Source of the DNA: Aquilaria yunnanensis
Lineage: Eukaryota > Streptophyta > Magnoliopsida > Malvales > Thymelaeaceae
Reading direction: 5' to 3'
DNA: 64,000 bases
Assembly (NCBI GenBank): GCA_039654915.1
Contig: CM077597.1
Coordinates: forward strand, 92,940,001 to 93,004,000
Positions 12,490 to 23,774 of the stretch are shown in pieces. The notes under the pieces are model-generated. The model saw nothing but the letters and a program-made list of their open reading frames with translations, ran no database searches and had not been told where the DNA came from. The translations under genes and the position numbers were made by a program. The first letter of the stretch is position 1; each line of letters opens with the position of its first letter.

Positions 12490-13082
12490 TAGCCTCTTTA
12501 ATCCTTGGCTTGGAAAGAACGAAAACCATACCGACTCGGCGCTCAAAAACCCCAAATTATCTTACATTCCCACCATTTTCGTTTCTTGCTTGCTACCAGT
12601 CGAGTGTTTTTTGCTTCTCTGGCAACCAGCAGTGTAAGATTTGCTCCTCCTTTCTCATACATTCAGATATCTCTGCTTTTCATTGTGTTGGAGTCCTGTT
12701 TTACGTCTTAAATCTTGAGCGACAACTTCACTTCTCTACTTTTCTTTCCGTCTTGCTTGCCTGCTGATTTGGTTGATTTCGACCTTGCTTCCTATTTTAT
12801 GCTACTTGTTGAGCTACCGATTGAGCTGTTTTCTACTTTCTTTAAAAGTAAAATCAGCAAGTCTGTGTTCGCCGCGAGAGTTTACGCTCGTTGTTGGTGA
12901 TATTTTGGGTGCAAGTTTTAGACTAAGTTTATTCTTGCTTTTTTATATGGTTTTCTTGCTTCTTGGAGCTATTGATTAAGCCTTGTTCTTGCCATAGTTG
13001 ATGAGGTGAGGGATTGCCAGCTCATGGACATGTATTTTGTAGGTGGCTTAAGTGTTTACGGTGGCAGCATTTGGAATCCCAG
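12490..13082 (+). promoter_or_regulatory. EF2-like 5' leader and upstream region
   Basis: From about 12490 the AT-rich intergenic DNA gives way to pyrimidine-rich, more balanced sequence up to the EF2 start codon at 13083. Plant translation-factor genes often have an intron in the 5' UTR, and possible splice sites exist here (a GTGAGGG donor near 13006, a TTTTGTAG acceptor ending near 13041). The exact leader exons and transcription start cannot be fixed from sequence alone. Confidence 0.4.
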
Positions 13083-16000
13083 ATGGTACGGCTATCTTTT
13101 ATGTTAATCTCTTGAGTTTTTTGAATTCTTGTGTCTTGTTTAGTGTTTAGTTGTGATGCATTGTTTTTTTATACATAGGTGATGTTTACGGTTGAGGGAA
13201 TGAGAAGACTCATGGAAAATAAACATAATATCCGTAATTTGTGTGTCATTGGACATATTGGCCATGGTATGAATCTTATCATCTTTTGCGTGGTTCTCTT
13301 TTACTAGATGCATACACAGTACTTCCTCTGTAATGTTTTGCTTTTTCTGGTACATTATGGTACAGAGTACTGGTTGATGCTAGATGCAAGTGTAGTCCCC
13401 TACTAACACACAATACAAAACAAAATTTTCTGGCCTTTTTGCTTATTATTTGTTTTCTGCTAAGTGTCTATAAGCTCTTGATGTGTATTATTTTGGTCAC
13501 CTACATGTAGGAACATGTAGATCGTTTGGTATCATCTTCCTTTTTTGTGTTTTCATTTTAAGGACTTCACTCAAATTATGAAGTTCATACTTCCAATTTT
13601 TTCACGTGGTTTCTCATTTTCCTGTTTTGTTTTCAAGAAACTGAGCAAGACCAAAGCTGCAGATAGGAAATAGGTTGCAGTAGAGGGGCTGTTCTGTTAG
13701 AGAGAATTTTTATATTTTGCTTTCACAATTTTTTGAGGACTTGGGTGCACTGCTTTCTGATTTCAAGAAACTAAGAGGACAATCAAAAGATATTTGTGGT
13801 TTAGTTCAGTTCTCCTGATCTTAGCAAAGAAAGTCTTCAACATCCGTGAAACATATTGAGTTTCACTTTCACTGAAGGAATTTTCCAGGAAAAGAAACTA
13901 TCCTCAACTAGACAGGCCATTTATTATTCTGCTATTTAATTCCCTCTCCATCACTCATGATGTTCTGCTATTTCATTTGCTTGTTTATCACTCATGGTGG
14001 AAGAACTATCTTCATCTATTGTGTAAATCTGTCAGCCAGAGAAGAAAGGTTTTCCACCATACTCTACAATGTTCTCATACTGTTCTGACAATTCACAGGA
14101 AAGTCAACACTTATCACTTCCCTTGTGGCTGGTGCTGGTATCCTTGCACAAGAATTCCCTGGTCAGGTTAGGATGAAAGGTACCCGACAGGGTGAGGCTG
14201 AAGAGGGTGCTACAATCAAGTCTACTGGTGTATCTCTCTATTATGAAATGAGTGACGAGTCTATGAAGAATTACGAGGGACAGAGACAGGGCAATGAGTA
14301 TCTCATAAATCTTATTGACTCACCTGGGCATGTGGACTTTTCATCTGAAGTCACTGCTGCTCTTCGGATTACTGATGGTGCTCTCGTGGTTGTAGACTGT
14401 GTGGAAGGTGTTTGTGTCCAGACGGGGAATGTGATCCGACAAGCACTTGGTGAGAGGATCAGGCCTGTCCTAACTGTTAACAAGTTGGACAAGTGCTTCA
14501 TCGAGCTTCAGGCAGATGGAGAGGAGGCCTACCAGACGTTCCAGAGGGTCATTGAGGACGCCAATGTGGTTATTGCCACTTATGACGACCCCCTTCTTGG
14601 AGATGTTCAGGTCTACCCTGAGAAAGGAACGGTTGCATTCTCTTCTGGGTTGCATGGTTGGGCTTTCACTTTGAACAACTTCGCAAAGATGTATGCCTCC
14701 AAGTTTGGAGTTGATGAGACAAAGCTGGTGGAAAGACTGTGGGGTGACAACTTCTTTGACCCAGATACAAAGAAGTGGACCACCAAAAGCACCGGGTCTC
14801 CGAAATGCAAGCGTGGGTTTGTTCAGTTTTGCTATGAACCCATCAAGAAGATTATCAACACCTGCATGAATGGCCCAAAAGAGAAGCTGTGGGAAATGTT
14901 GGAAAAACTGGGCGTGACGATGAACTCTGGAGAGAAGGATTTGATGGGCAAGCATCTTATGAAGCGTGTCATGCAGAACTGGCTTCCTACAAGCTGTGCT
15001 ATGCGTGAAATGATGATATATCATCTCCCCTCACCTGCTAAGGCCCAGGAATACCGTGTTGAGAACCTTTATGAAGGTCCCCTAGATGATCATTATGCAA
15101 CAGCTATTCGGGATTGTGACCCTGAGGGTCCATTGATGCTTTACGTTTCAAAGATGATTCCTGCATCTATTCCTGCATCTGAAAAGGGTAGATTTTTTGC
15201 TTTTGGTCGTGTGTTTGCTGGTAAGGTTGCAACTGGGATGAAAGTGAGGATCATGGGACCAAATTACGTCCCTGGGGAGAAAAGGGATTTATATGTAAAG
15301 AACATCCAGAGGACTGTTATCTGGATGGGAAAGAAGCAGCAAACGGTCGAATATGTTCCGTGTGGCAACCTTGTTGGCATGGTTGGCTTGGACCAATTTA
15401 TTACAAAGAATGCCACTCTTACTGGTGAAAAGGAAGCTGATGCTTGTCCTATCAAAGCAATGAAGTTCTCTGTTTTTCCTGTTGTACGTGTGGCTGTTCA
15501 GTGCAAGGTAGCAGCAGATCTTCCCAAGCTTGTGGAAGGCCTCAGGAGTTTGGCAAAGTCTGATCCTATGGTTGTGTGTAAAATTGAGGAGTCTGGAGAG
15601 TACGTCATCGCCGGTGCAGGCGAACTGCACTTGAAGATCTGTTTGAAGGACTTGCAAGACGATTTCATGGGAGGAGCTGAGATCATACGCTCTGAACCTG
15701 CTGTGTCATTCCGTGAGACTGTCCTTGAGAGGTCTTCCAGGACTGTGATGTGCAGAACTCCAAATAAGCTCAACCGTATATTCATGGAGGCGCGTCCAAT
15801 GGAGGAGGGTCTGGCAGAGGCTATTGATGAGGGTCGTATTGGACCCAGGGATGATCCTAAAGTCTGGTCAAGGATCTTGTCAGAGGAGTTTGGCTGGGAT
15901 AAGGATCTTGCAAAGAAGATTTGGTGTTTTGGTCCAGAAACTAACGGTCCCAACATGGTTGTGGATAAGTGCAGGGGAGTCCAGTACTTGAATAGGATAA

Positions 16001-16551
16001 AGGATTCTGTGGTTGCTGGGTTCCAATGGGCATCAAAGGGAGGCGTCCTAGCAGGGGAGAACATGAGGGGTATATGCTTTGATATATGTGATGCCATCCT
16101 GCATGCTGATGCTATTAAGAGAGGTGGTAATCAGGTCGTTCCCACTGTTAGGAGGGCTATACATGCTTCCCAGCTGACTGCCAAGCCAAGGGTTCTTGAA
16201 CCTGTGTATTTGGTGGAGATCCAGACCCCAGAACAGGCTCTTGGTGCTATTAAGAAAGCTGTCCATGTGAGGCGAGGGCATGTGTTTGAGGAAACGCGGA
16301 GGCCAGGTTCCCCGTTGTGCAAAATTATGGCTTACCTTCCCGTTGTCGAGTCATTTGGATTCCCAGGCACGTTGTGGACTGCTACAGCTGGCCAGGCCTT
16401 TCCACAGTTTGTATTTGATCACTGGGCCTTGATGCCGTCTGATCCTTTTGAGCCCTCTTCCAAAGCTGGGGTCTTGGTTGCTAAAACACGGATGAGGAAG
16501 GGCTTGAAGGAGCAGATACCTCCAATTTCCAAATACGAGGATGAGATGTGA
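13083..16551 (+). CDS. EF2: eEF2-type translational GTPase lacking diphthamide histidine
   Basis: Coding exons are 13083-13085 (ATG alone, then GT), 13179-13266 and 14099-16551. They give 847 codons, against 843 for usual plant EF2. eEF2 is the cytosolic GTPase that translocates tRNA and mRNA on the ribosome. The domain order is complete: P-loop GHIGHGKST (26-34), G3 DSPGHVDF, G4 NKLD, domain II, the [14 protein letters not shown] segment, domain IV and the C-terminal domain. The length excess is a 12-bp tandem duplication (15157-15180) giving IPASIPAS. Changes against the conserved plant sequence: D29G in the P-loop, K at 57 for the usual Thr (MTDTR to MKGTR), EEGATIKST for ERGITIKST in switch I, and KRGGNQ for HRGGGQ at 704-709. 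The last change replaces the diphthamide His with Lys. No stop or frameshift is present. Introns are retained, so it is a DNA-level paralogue rather than a retrocopy. It is either a specialised EF2 or an early-decaying copy; expression is unknown. Confidence 0.85.
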
Positions 16552-17603
16552 TTTTTTGTTTCTGTCGTTCGCTAGGTGATGGAATCTGATGTCTAGCTTT
16601 ACCCTACTAGAAGAAGTACAGTCTACTAATACCGCTACTGTTTTAGGTGCCTTTTTCTCTGTTGGAGAGTATACTGATTTGTTCGTCGTACTGAAAGTGT
16701 TAGTATGGCATTTGCATCCATCTTTGTGTCTACATTTTCCTTCTTTCGTGATTTGTGGTGCCTCTCTGCCGGTTAATTGATGTAGAGCGTGTGGTGCTTT
16801 CGGCTATTGGCCGCCGATAGCTATTTACTGTTGTTTTTTTAGCTGGTCTTTGTTGCTTCAAACTTGTTTTCGCCGGTAATCTTATTACTTGGGTCAATAT
16901 CCCATGCACTGCGTAAACGGAAAAACGTAATTTTGCCAGATGAGGAAGTTTCTTCCCAGTACATTATTTCAAATGAAGCAGCTGGCTTTATAGCCTTACA
17001 GAAGCAACGGCGCCACATCTAAAACGACTATAAACCTACGTGATAGCTAAGAAAACAATTGAAACTAACACTTATCCGTATGCCCTGGAAAGTAGGACTT
17101 TATTGTTGAAAGGATAACTTAAGAATCAAGCAAGAATCCTAACACACTGTCAGTGTAATTTTTTTTTTCTTCATCGGCAGTTTATTTTATTTGGACACGA
17201 GGTGAAAGTTAATATCAATGATACCAGCATTTGCAGGTCTAGTAGTTTGGATGGTTCCTAATAAATTTGTTTCTAATATTTTTCTGAGTTCAATCGATTA
17301 TTATTATTATTATTTTACTTTGGACATGGTCATATTTATGGTACCAATCACTCTTGCAGGTCTCGCAGTGAAAATATTTTCATAAATAAATGAGATTGTG
17401 TGTTATTTGTATAGAAAAGTGTAAGCAATCCCAATTTTGAAAATGTCAAATATTGTTGTAGAGAAGATGTGTACAGTTATTTGCATGCCAAGAAAGTAAT
17501 ATCACATTTCAACTTAGCCAACGTGGTTCTAGACATGACAATGCTTAAAAATTAGAAAGTAAAAGGGGCAAATAACCCACCTAAGTTATTGCCATGCAAA
17601 TTA
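16552..17603. other. EF2-like 3' region and spacer
   Basis: Sequence after the EF2-like stop stays T-rich and moderately balanced to about 16900, consistent with a 3' UTR, then becomes AT-rich intergenic DNA. No further gene is seen. Confidence 0.4.
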
Positions 17604-18220
17604 GTCACTATTGCTTTTTTACAGTAAAGTACACCAAATAACATTTTCAATCGAGTTAAATTAAATACTAAATTAGCCGTTTATAGAACTAACAGAGGGT
17701 ATATTTCATTTGTTTTATATATAACATATCTATTAAGTGTGATGGATAGTAGAAATAAAAAATAAATAAGATAATTTAATCATTCTCTTACGTAAATTGC
17801 ACAATTTTATTCTCAAACTTTCTTCATTGATGCATACAGGTCACGAATACTAATTGATATAATACATTAATTGTTTTGAGGTGTGTGTTGTTTTATTTTT
17901 CATTAGTATTGTTACTTCTTATATCTGGGACATTTTAAAGAATGGTTACAAGTGATCTAATAGTGCGCCGCCTACCTACATACCACCTTGTCCTTTCTAA
18001 TCCAAGCGTTTAATTGTGAAAGGGAGAAATTTTTTACATAAATTATTATCACAAATTACTTCTATGCAAAAAATTACCTGCAAGAAAATAATTTATTATT
18101 AATATAGGAAATTTTTTGTCCTAATCCAATGCATTGATCCTATCAAAGTTGGCTGCCACTAACTCAAAATATTTTGTACGCTAAAGCGATGGGGATTGCG
18201 TTGATTTGTTAGATAACTTG
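17604..18220 (+). repeat. Direct repeat, copy 1 (F-box upstream block)
   Basis: Collinear with 19380-20017 over about 620 bp. Both begin 'gtcactattgc' and share 'tattaagtgtgatggat', 'cttacgtaaattgcacaa', 'ttgatgcatacaggtc', 'aatagtgcgccg' and 'ggctgccactaac', and both end at 'agataacttg'. This copy has no F-box gene behind it. Confidence 0.85.
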
Positions 18221-19379
18221 ATATGATATTGTCCGCCAAGGTGGACATCAGTCATTAACAGAAAAATTAATGCTGTTAATGTCTAATTATAGGTAAATAG
18301 TGTCTGCCTTAGAGTGTCTGAAACTTGGTTGCTAGTGTCTATATCTTATGTTTGAGTGTTTGCAAGTTGTTTTCCTAGTGATGAGGATAAAACACTTTAA
18401 TAATTCAAATTTTACCATTAATTGAGAGTATAATAATGTTATTTTAAAGGATATTTAACTGAAAAATTATTTCGTAATTTTATAATTTCCTGCATGGTTA
18501 TATTTTGTCTACATGTAGATGAACTTAAATCCATTTTATATAAACTAAATATCATGTAGATATAGTTTGACATTTTATCGTAGAATTAGATATCTCATGT
18601 ATAAAAAATGAAATTGAATCATTGAATTTTATTCTAAGTACAAGGTATCTTACTTCATTTTTTTTTAATATTTTGCAGTGTCCAAGTACCTAAATGTGGT
18701 GGTTTGATGTCTAGTATAATAGTTTAACTATCTAAATATGGTAAAAAGGTGTCTAATCTACCAGTTTGAGTATAGTGTCTCAAGTGTTGAATTGAGATAT
18801 CCAAATGTTTTATTATAGTGGTTGAATGTCTAGTATGATGAGTTAAGTGTCTAAATCTGGCAAGAAATTTTTTTTTTTTAAAAAAACAAGACAACCATTT
18901 TATATTTTTATGCAAACAAGTTATGTACTAGTATCTAACATAATCTATAGAAGTGTCTAATTTTATCTATGGTGATGTCCAATGTGATATACTATAGTGT
19001 CTAATTTCTAATGAAAAATAAAAATGTAGACACCACTTTAACCTTTTAAATTATATTAAAATGTGTGTTAGTTAGAATATTAATATTTTAGTGTGAAAAT
19101 ATAAAAAAATTGTAACTGATTTGGATCCCAACAATAGGAATAATGAAAGAGATTTTGTAAAATAAGAGAATTGTTTGATGTTTAAAATAAAAAATGGTAA
19201 TTGATTTAATTCCTTAAAATATGAAAAAAAAACTCTCAAAAATAAATTGTTCATAAAACTATATTTAGAAAAAAATATAATTATTTTTAATTAATTTTAA
19301 AATTAAAAAAAATAATTGAATTTAAAACAAAAAAAAAAAGAGAAAACAAATGGAGTTACGCATTCTATCCTTGGCGTAC
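18221..19379. repeat. Spacer rich in degenerate GTGTCTAA motifs
   Basis: Between the two upstream blocks, about 18270-19030 holds a dozen or so variants of 'agtgtctaa' or 'atgtctagta'. A diverged pair of longer units ('ctaaatgtgg...gatgtctagtataatag' near 18690, 'ccaaatg...gaatgtctagtatgatg' near 18800) suggests an old tandem array. The remainder to 19379 is A/T-rich. No coding potential. Confidence 0.5.
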
Positions 19380-20017
19380 GTCACTATTGCTCTTTTACAA
19401 TTAAATGCACCAAATAACATTTTCGTTCGAGTAAAATTCAATACTAAATTAGCCACTTATAGAACTAACAAACAGAGGGTTATATTTCATTTGTTTTATA
19501 TATAACATATCTATTAAGTGTGATGGATGGTAGAAATAAAAAATAACTAAGATAATTGAATCATCCTCTTACGTAAATTGCACAATTTTATTCTCAAACT
19601 TTCTTTATTGATGCATACAGGTCCTGAATACTAATTGATATAATACATTAATTGTTTTGAGGTGTGTGTTGTTTTATTTTTCATTATTATTGTTACTTTT
19701 TGTATCTTGGACATTGTAAAGAATGGTTACAAGTGATATAATAGTGCGCCGTCTACCTATATACCACCTTGCCATTTCTAATCCAAGCGTTTAATTAATT
19801 GCGAAAGGGTGAAATTTTTTACATAAATTATTATCACAAATTACTTCTATGCAAAAAATTACCCGCAAGAAAATAATTTTATTATTAATATAGGAATTTT
19901 TTTTTTTCCTAATCCAATGGATTGATGCCACCAAAGTTGGCTGCCACTAACTTTTGTACGCTAAAATAGATAGATCCCCAAAGCGATAAGGATTGCGTTG
20001 ACTAGTCAGATAACTTG
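19380..20017 (+). repeat. Direct repeat, copy 2 (adjacent to F-box gene)
   Basis: Second copy of the block at 17604-18220. It runs directly into the promoter of the intact F-box gene at 20242. 'agcgataaggattgcgttgac' near its end also occurs upstream of the third F-box copy at about 56330, so the end of the block is part of the conserved F-box upstream region. Confidence 0.8.
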
Positions 20018-20089
20018 CGGAATTCCTTTTGCCGGAAGAAGAAGAGATACCTTATTAGTTTCGGCTACAAAAATTTCACGAGTTTATGA

Positions 20090-20241
20090 CTCTTTATATA
20101 GATTTTAATTTCGTTTCATTAGGTCTCGAGGAAGAAGGGAAAAACTTGTGTCCCTCCGCCGCCGTATTTTCGTTCAAGATTGCCAGCCAGCAAAGATAAG
20201 TTTGACAGGCGCAACAAGCGGAAGCAAAGGAAGTTGTGCCA
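20090..20241 (+). promoter_or_regulatory. F-box core promoter and leader
   Basis: 'gactctttatatagatttt' at about 20087-20105 carries a TATATA box and is repeated almost exactly before the third F-box copy (56368-56386); the second has 'actctttatattgat' (36538-36552). The following leader (encoding no long frame) is also conserved with the third copy. Conservation across paralogues supports this as the core promoter. Confidence 0.6.
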
Positions 20242-21351
20242 ATGGAGGAGGATGATTTTAGGCTATGTGATCTTCCCGATGAGATTGTGATCCACATCCT
20301 CGACAGACTCAATTCCGTGGCGAGAGTTCGTTTCGCTGCTGTTTGCAGGGCCTGGAAACTTCTGCTTCGTAGGCTTCTCCCACTTCTCGCAGAGGCAAAA
20401 GAGCTCCCATGGTTTATAACAGGAGGGCAAGACAAGAAGGGCCACTGCATCGTTCTCCAACAGACATGTTCTCGTAACAACCAACTGGAAGCCTGCACCA
20501 AAATCAAGCGCACCTTGAAGCAAGAGTTGCTCGACGCAATCCCACCAGCCAGAGCAGAACGCAGTGGGTTTGAGAATGGTACAAGTTCCGGTTGGGTTGT
20601 TTTTTATTTCATGGACCAGCCTCGTCCTGCTCTCTGCTTGTACTCCCCTTTCACTGAGAAACTTATCTATCTGCCACCTGGTTTGCCTCGTTGTTACAAG
20701 GGGCTCGCGATGTCCCATCCTCCAACTTGTTCCGATTGTGTCTTTTTCGCCTTTTCGGATTGCTGGTCGGAGATGTGTACTTACACATGGCGCCCTGGTG
20801 ACAAGAATTGGACGAAGCATGACCTTGACATTGTTTTTGAGATGATTCGTACGGCACCCACATTGGAGAGTTTGATGTTTCTTGAAGGAAGCTTCTATTG
20901 CCTATTTCGTAGTGGTCATCTGTTGGCCTTCAAGGTCGCTGACAAATCGTGGAAACTGTTGGCGGATTCTTGGCCATCAGAAGCTAATCACTTCTATTGT
21001 AGATATTATGAATTGGCTGAATGTGATGGCGATATCATACTGGTGGCCTACGTTTGCCTGTCACAAAATTGCCGTTGTAGTGCGTGGAAGTACGAGTGGG
21101 CGGAGAGGAGCTGGAGGAAGATAAACAATTTGGGTGGACGGGTGTTATTTGTCAACCAGGGACCATGCTCCAAGAGCATGGCGGTTCCAGCAGTCGGAGA
21201 GCTGCAAGGTTTGGCCGATAGGATCTATTGCTCTTATGATGCGCATCTCCAGAAGTATTTTTCATTGCGGGATGGGAAGTTCCATTACTGTAGTTTTTCT
21301 AGTAGTTCTGCATATTTGTTTTGGATTACACCCCCACCGTTACAAGTTTGA
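20242..21351 (+). CDS. F-box protein with DUF295-type C-terminal domain
   Basis: Single exon, 369 residues, uninterrupted. Residues about 8-55 form an F-box (LCDLPDEIVIHILDRLNSVA then VRFAAVCRAWKLLL), the SKP1-binding motif of SCF ubiquitin ligases. The rest matches plant DUF295/KIB-type proteins: CLYSPFTEKLIYLPPGLP near 135-150, LMFLEGSFYCLFRSGHLLAF, WKLLADSWPSEA, CSAWKYEWAERSWRKINNLG and a terminal FWITPPPLQV. The family is presumed to present substrates via the C-terminal beta-propeller-like repeats; the substrate here is unknown. The start is the ATG of MEEDDFRL; the codon six bases upstream is GTG. It is the only intact member of a local family with broken copies at 36593 and 56514 and several 3' remnants. 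DUF295 genes are known for rapid lineage-specific expansion. Confidence 0.85.
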   Translation: MEEDDFRLCDLPDEIVIHILDRLNSVARVRFAAVCRAWKLLLRRLLPLLAEAKELPWFITGGQDKKGHCIVLQQTCSRNNQLEACTKIKRTLKQELLDAIPPARAERSGFENGTSSGWVVFYFMDQPRPALCLYSPFTEKLIYLPPGLPRCYKGLAMSHPPTCSDCVFFAFSDCWSEMCTYTWRPGDKNWTKHDLDIVFEMIRTAPTLESLMFLEGSFYCLFRSGHLLAFKVADKSWKLLADSWPSEANHFYCRYYELAECDGDIILVAYVCLSQNCRCSAWKYEWAERSWRKINNLGGRVLFVNQGPCSKSMAVPAVGELQGLADRIYCSYDAHLQKYFSLRDGKFHYCSFSSSSAYLFWITPPPLQV

Positions 21352-21600
21352 AGCTGCATTTAGGACCAAATTAAGTAGAGTATGATGAAATTTATATGGT
21401 TTTCTAGATATTTAAGACCTTTTTAGATATTGAGATTTTCCTATTCATTTTTTTATATAGTTCCTGCACAAATAGAGACCAACAGTAATTCGGGATAAAT
21501 AGATCATGCTCAATGACTCATGGAAGTCTGCATATTTGTGTTGGCTTGACAAAACTATCTTTTTTCCTAATATCTACTGCAACGGCTACATCCTTGTAAA
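21352..21600 (+). repeat. F-box 3' flank (repeated tail)
   Basis: The tail 'gaagctgcatttaggacc...atgatgaaatt' with 'ttttctagatatttaagacc' and 'gggataaatag.tcat' recurs after or near every F-box copy: 25262-25560, 37659-37745, 38705-38925 and 62119-62180. It probably contains the 3' UTR and polyadenylation region. Confidence 0.7.
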
Positions 21601-23774
21601 GACATATATATTTGTTTAAAAAATTAACCAAATATCTAATGCTTTACCCTTGAAAATAAAAATATTATTTCCCGTTAAAATTAATCTTTAAAAGTTTCTA
21701 AATAATTTTAAAGACTTATTCAATTTAAATTTAAATGTAAAGCATATATATTTAATGAAGATTATGGAAGTACTTTATTTTGAAAAATAAATAAAATTTA
21801 ATAACTTACTTCAAATTAAAACTAAAGATTACTCAAAAAAATATTTATTTTCGCGTATATTACTAAAAATTAACTCAAAGAATTTTTATTTAGATGGTCA
21901 TATTCTTTTTAGCACTCGGAAATTTACAAGAGCATAACTATGTAGGAGATATACTCTCTTTAAGTAGTTGTATTATAGTTTAAAGTTTAGCTCTTGATAA
22001 ATTCAAAATAAGAGATTTTTTCTATAGAAATAATTGAAATTTTAAAGCTTATCCCTTTCATGATTAGAGAGATTTATTCAAAATAGGTAACCTAATAATG
22101 ACTAGCTTATCTACTTCATAATTATAGATGTTTATTTAAAATTGTAGCCTACCCCATCTTAATAATAGCTAACTAACACCGTTAGTTTCATCCTTAGTGA
22201 TGGACACCCAGCCTAGTGGATGATATAACACCTCCAAATACCCACAGGTATTATTTAATCCACTCCTTCATAGGCTAGGATCACAATTAACTTTATTTTA
22301 AAAAATTATAAAAATCCACATACACAATGATTTTCAGTGAAGGTGCCTGTGAATTGAGTAAGATGATACTTAGCTTCCTCTCTCACTATCTATTGCATAA
22401 ATGGAAACCTTAAGCATGCTTTGCTTGTTCCTTAATCGGACTGGTCCGTTAATCCGTTGCATGCCTCATTTTTTCTATTTCCTTCCATCTTCCTTCTCCG
22501 TATGTAACAGTAACAGACCTTCATCTGACTCCAGATTAGTGCACCATCATCATCAGTGTCATTCATTTTACCTTCCCATCCTCTTGAATTTTTTTAGGTC
22601 CCACATCCAAAGTCACTCGATCACGTTCATCATCCTTGCTTTTACAATGTCCCCCATCCATACATTCATCTCTGCGAACCTATGTTGACTAAAGTGGTGT
22701 CCGCAAACTCCACATTTATTTGAGAAACGTAAGTAAAAAGTGCATAAAATTATGTGCAAACCTCACTTTAATTTTATATTAGACCCCATTATTTCAAATA
22801 ATTAAAAATCTAGTAAAAAAAACACATTAATATATTCACAGAAAATATCTAATGTTTTACCTAGAAAAAGTAACAATATTATTTCTTGTTAAAATTCATC
22901 TTTGAAGTTTCTAAATGATTTTAAAGACTTATTCAATTTAAATTTAAATATAAAGCACATGTATTTAGTGAAGACTATAGAAGTAATTTATTTTGAAAAT
23001 AAATAAAATTTAAAAAATTACTTCAAATTAAAACTAAAATTTACACAAAATAATATTTATTTCTATATATACTTTTAGGAATTAAGTAAAAGAATTTTTA
23101 TTTAGATGGTCATATTCTTTTTAACACTCAGAAATTTGAAAAAGCATGGTTATAGGAGATATATATTATCTTTAAATAGTTGTATTATAGCTTAAAGTTT
23201 AGCTTTTAATCAATTCAAATTTTAGACCGATTGTAACTTAGGTTTATATATGGGCTCCACTTTAGAAATACCCTAAATTCGTCACTGCAGCTTGTTTGTT
23301 GAAATCATCAGCAGTCGCACTAATGAACAGGTGATAGAGTTAAGAATCTTCTTCCAATACCTGAAGGTATTATTTGTGCTCAACACTAATTCAGTAATAT
23401 TTCACCGACTTCTACCATAATGAGAGAATCTGCCTAGCGACCATTGTACAACAATTTCTGGTTCTACTAGAAGTAAAAGAAGCTTCAACAATCGAAGTCA
23501 TGAATGAATTTATGCATGCTATTCACCAAAAGATAACGAGGAAGAGTTTTTTCAAAGCATTTCTTTTATTCGCTCCAAGATCGAGTAGATCACTTTTGCA
23601 ATTTTGTTTCTGGAAAATTCTTATGCTTAAATTGAAGTTTGGCTATGGAGTCTGAGAGTCTTTTCCACATGTATGTACGCAATATACACCTCCTTGTAAC
23701 TTTCTAAGACACTTGTCTCTTTGGAAAATGAGAGATTTTTTCCCACAGAAATAATTAAAATCTTAAACTTTATA
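21601..23774. repeat. Repeated AT-rich block (two diverged copies)
   Basis: Blocks at about 21620-22240 and 22835-23290 share 'tatctaatg.tttac', 'gacttattcaatttaaattt', 'atttagatggtcatattctt' and 'gttgtattatag.ttaaagtt'. A continuation of the first copy (from 'agagattttttc') recurs at about 23727-24220. Related sequence occurs near 48540, 54800 and 62570, so this is a dispersed repeat travelling with the F-box flanks. 22380-22690 between the copies is a C/T-rich unique stretch with no recognised product. Confidence 0.6.

Noticed and set aside
13977..14171. Short frame at the start of EF2 exon 3
   Set aside because: Begins in the intron and overlaps the exon in the wrong frame; the splice at 14099 gives a perfect P-loop continuation.
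14470..15024. 184-codon open frame on the minus strand inside EF2
   Set aside because: Antisense shadow of a highly conserved coding exon; its translation resembles no family and the plus frame is unambiguous.
20236..20241. Upstream GTG as start for the intact F-box gene
   Set aside because: Plant nuclear genes start at ATG; the ATG at 20242 aligns with the start of F-box copy 3.
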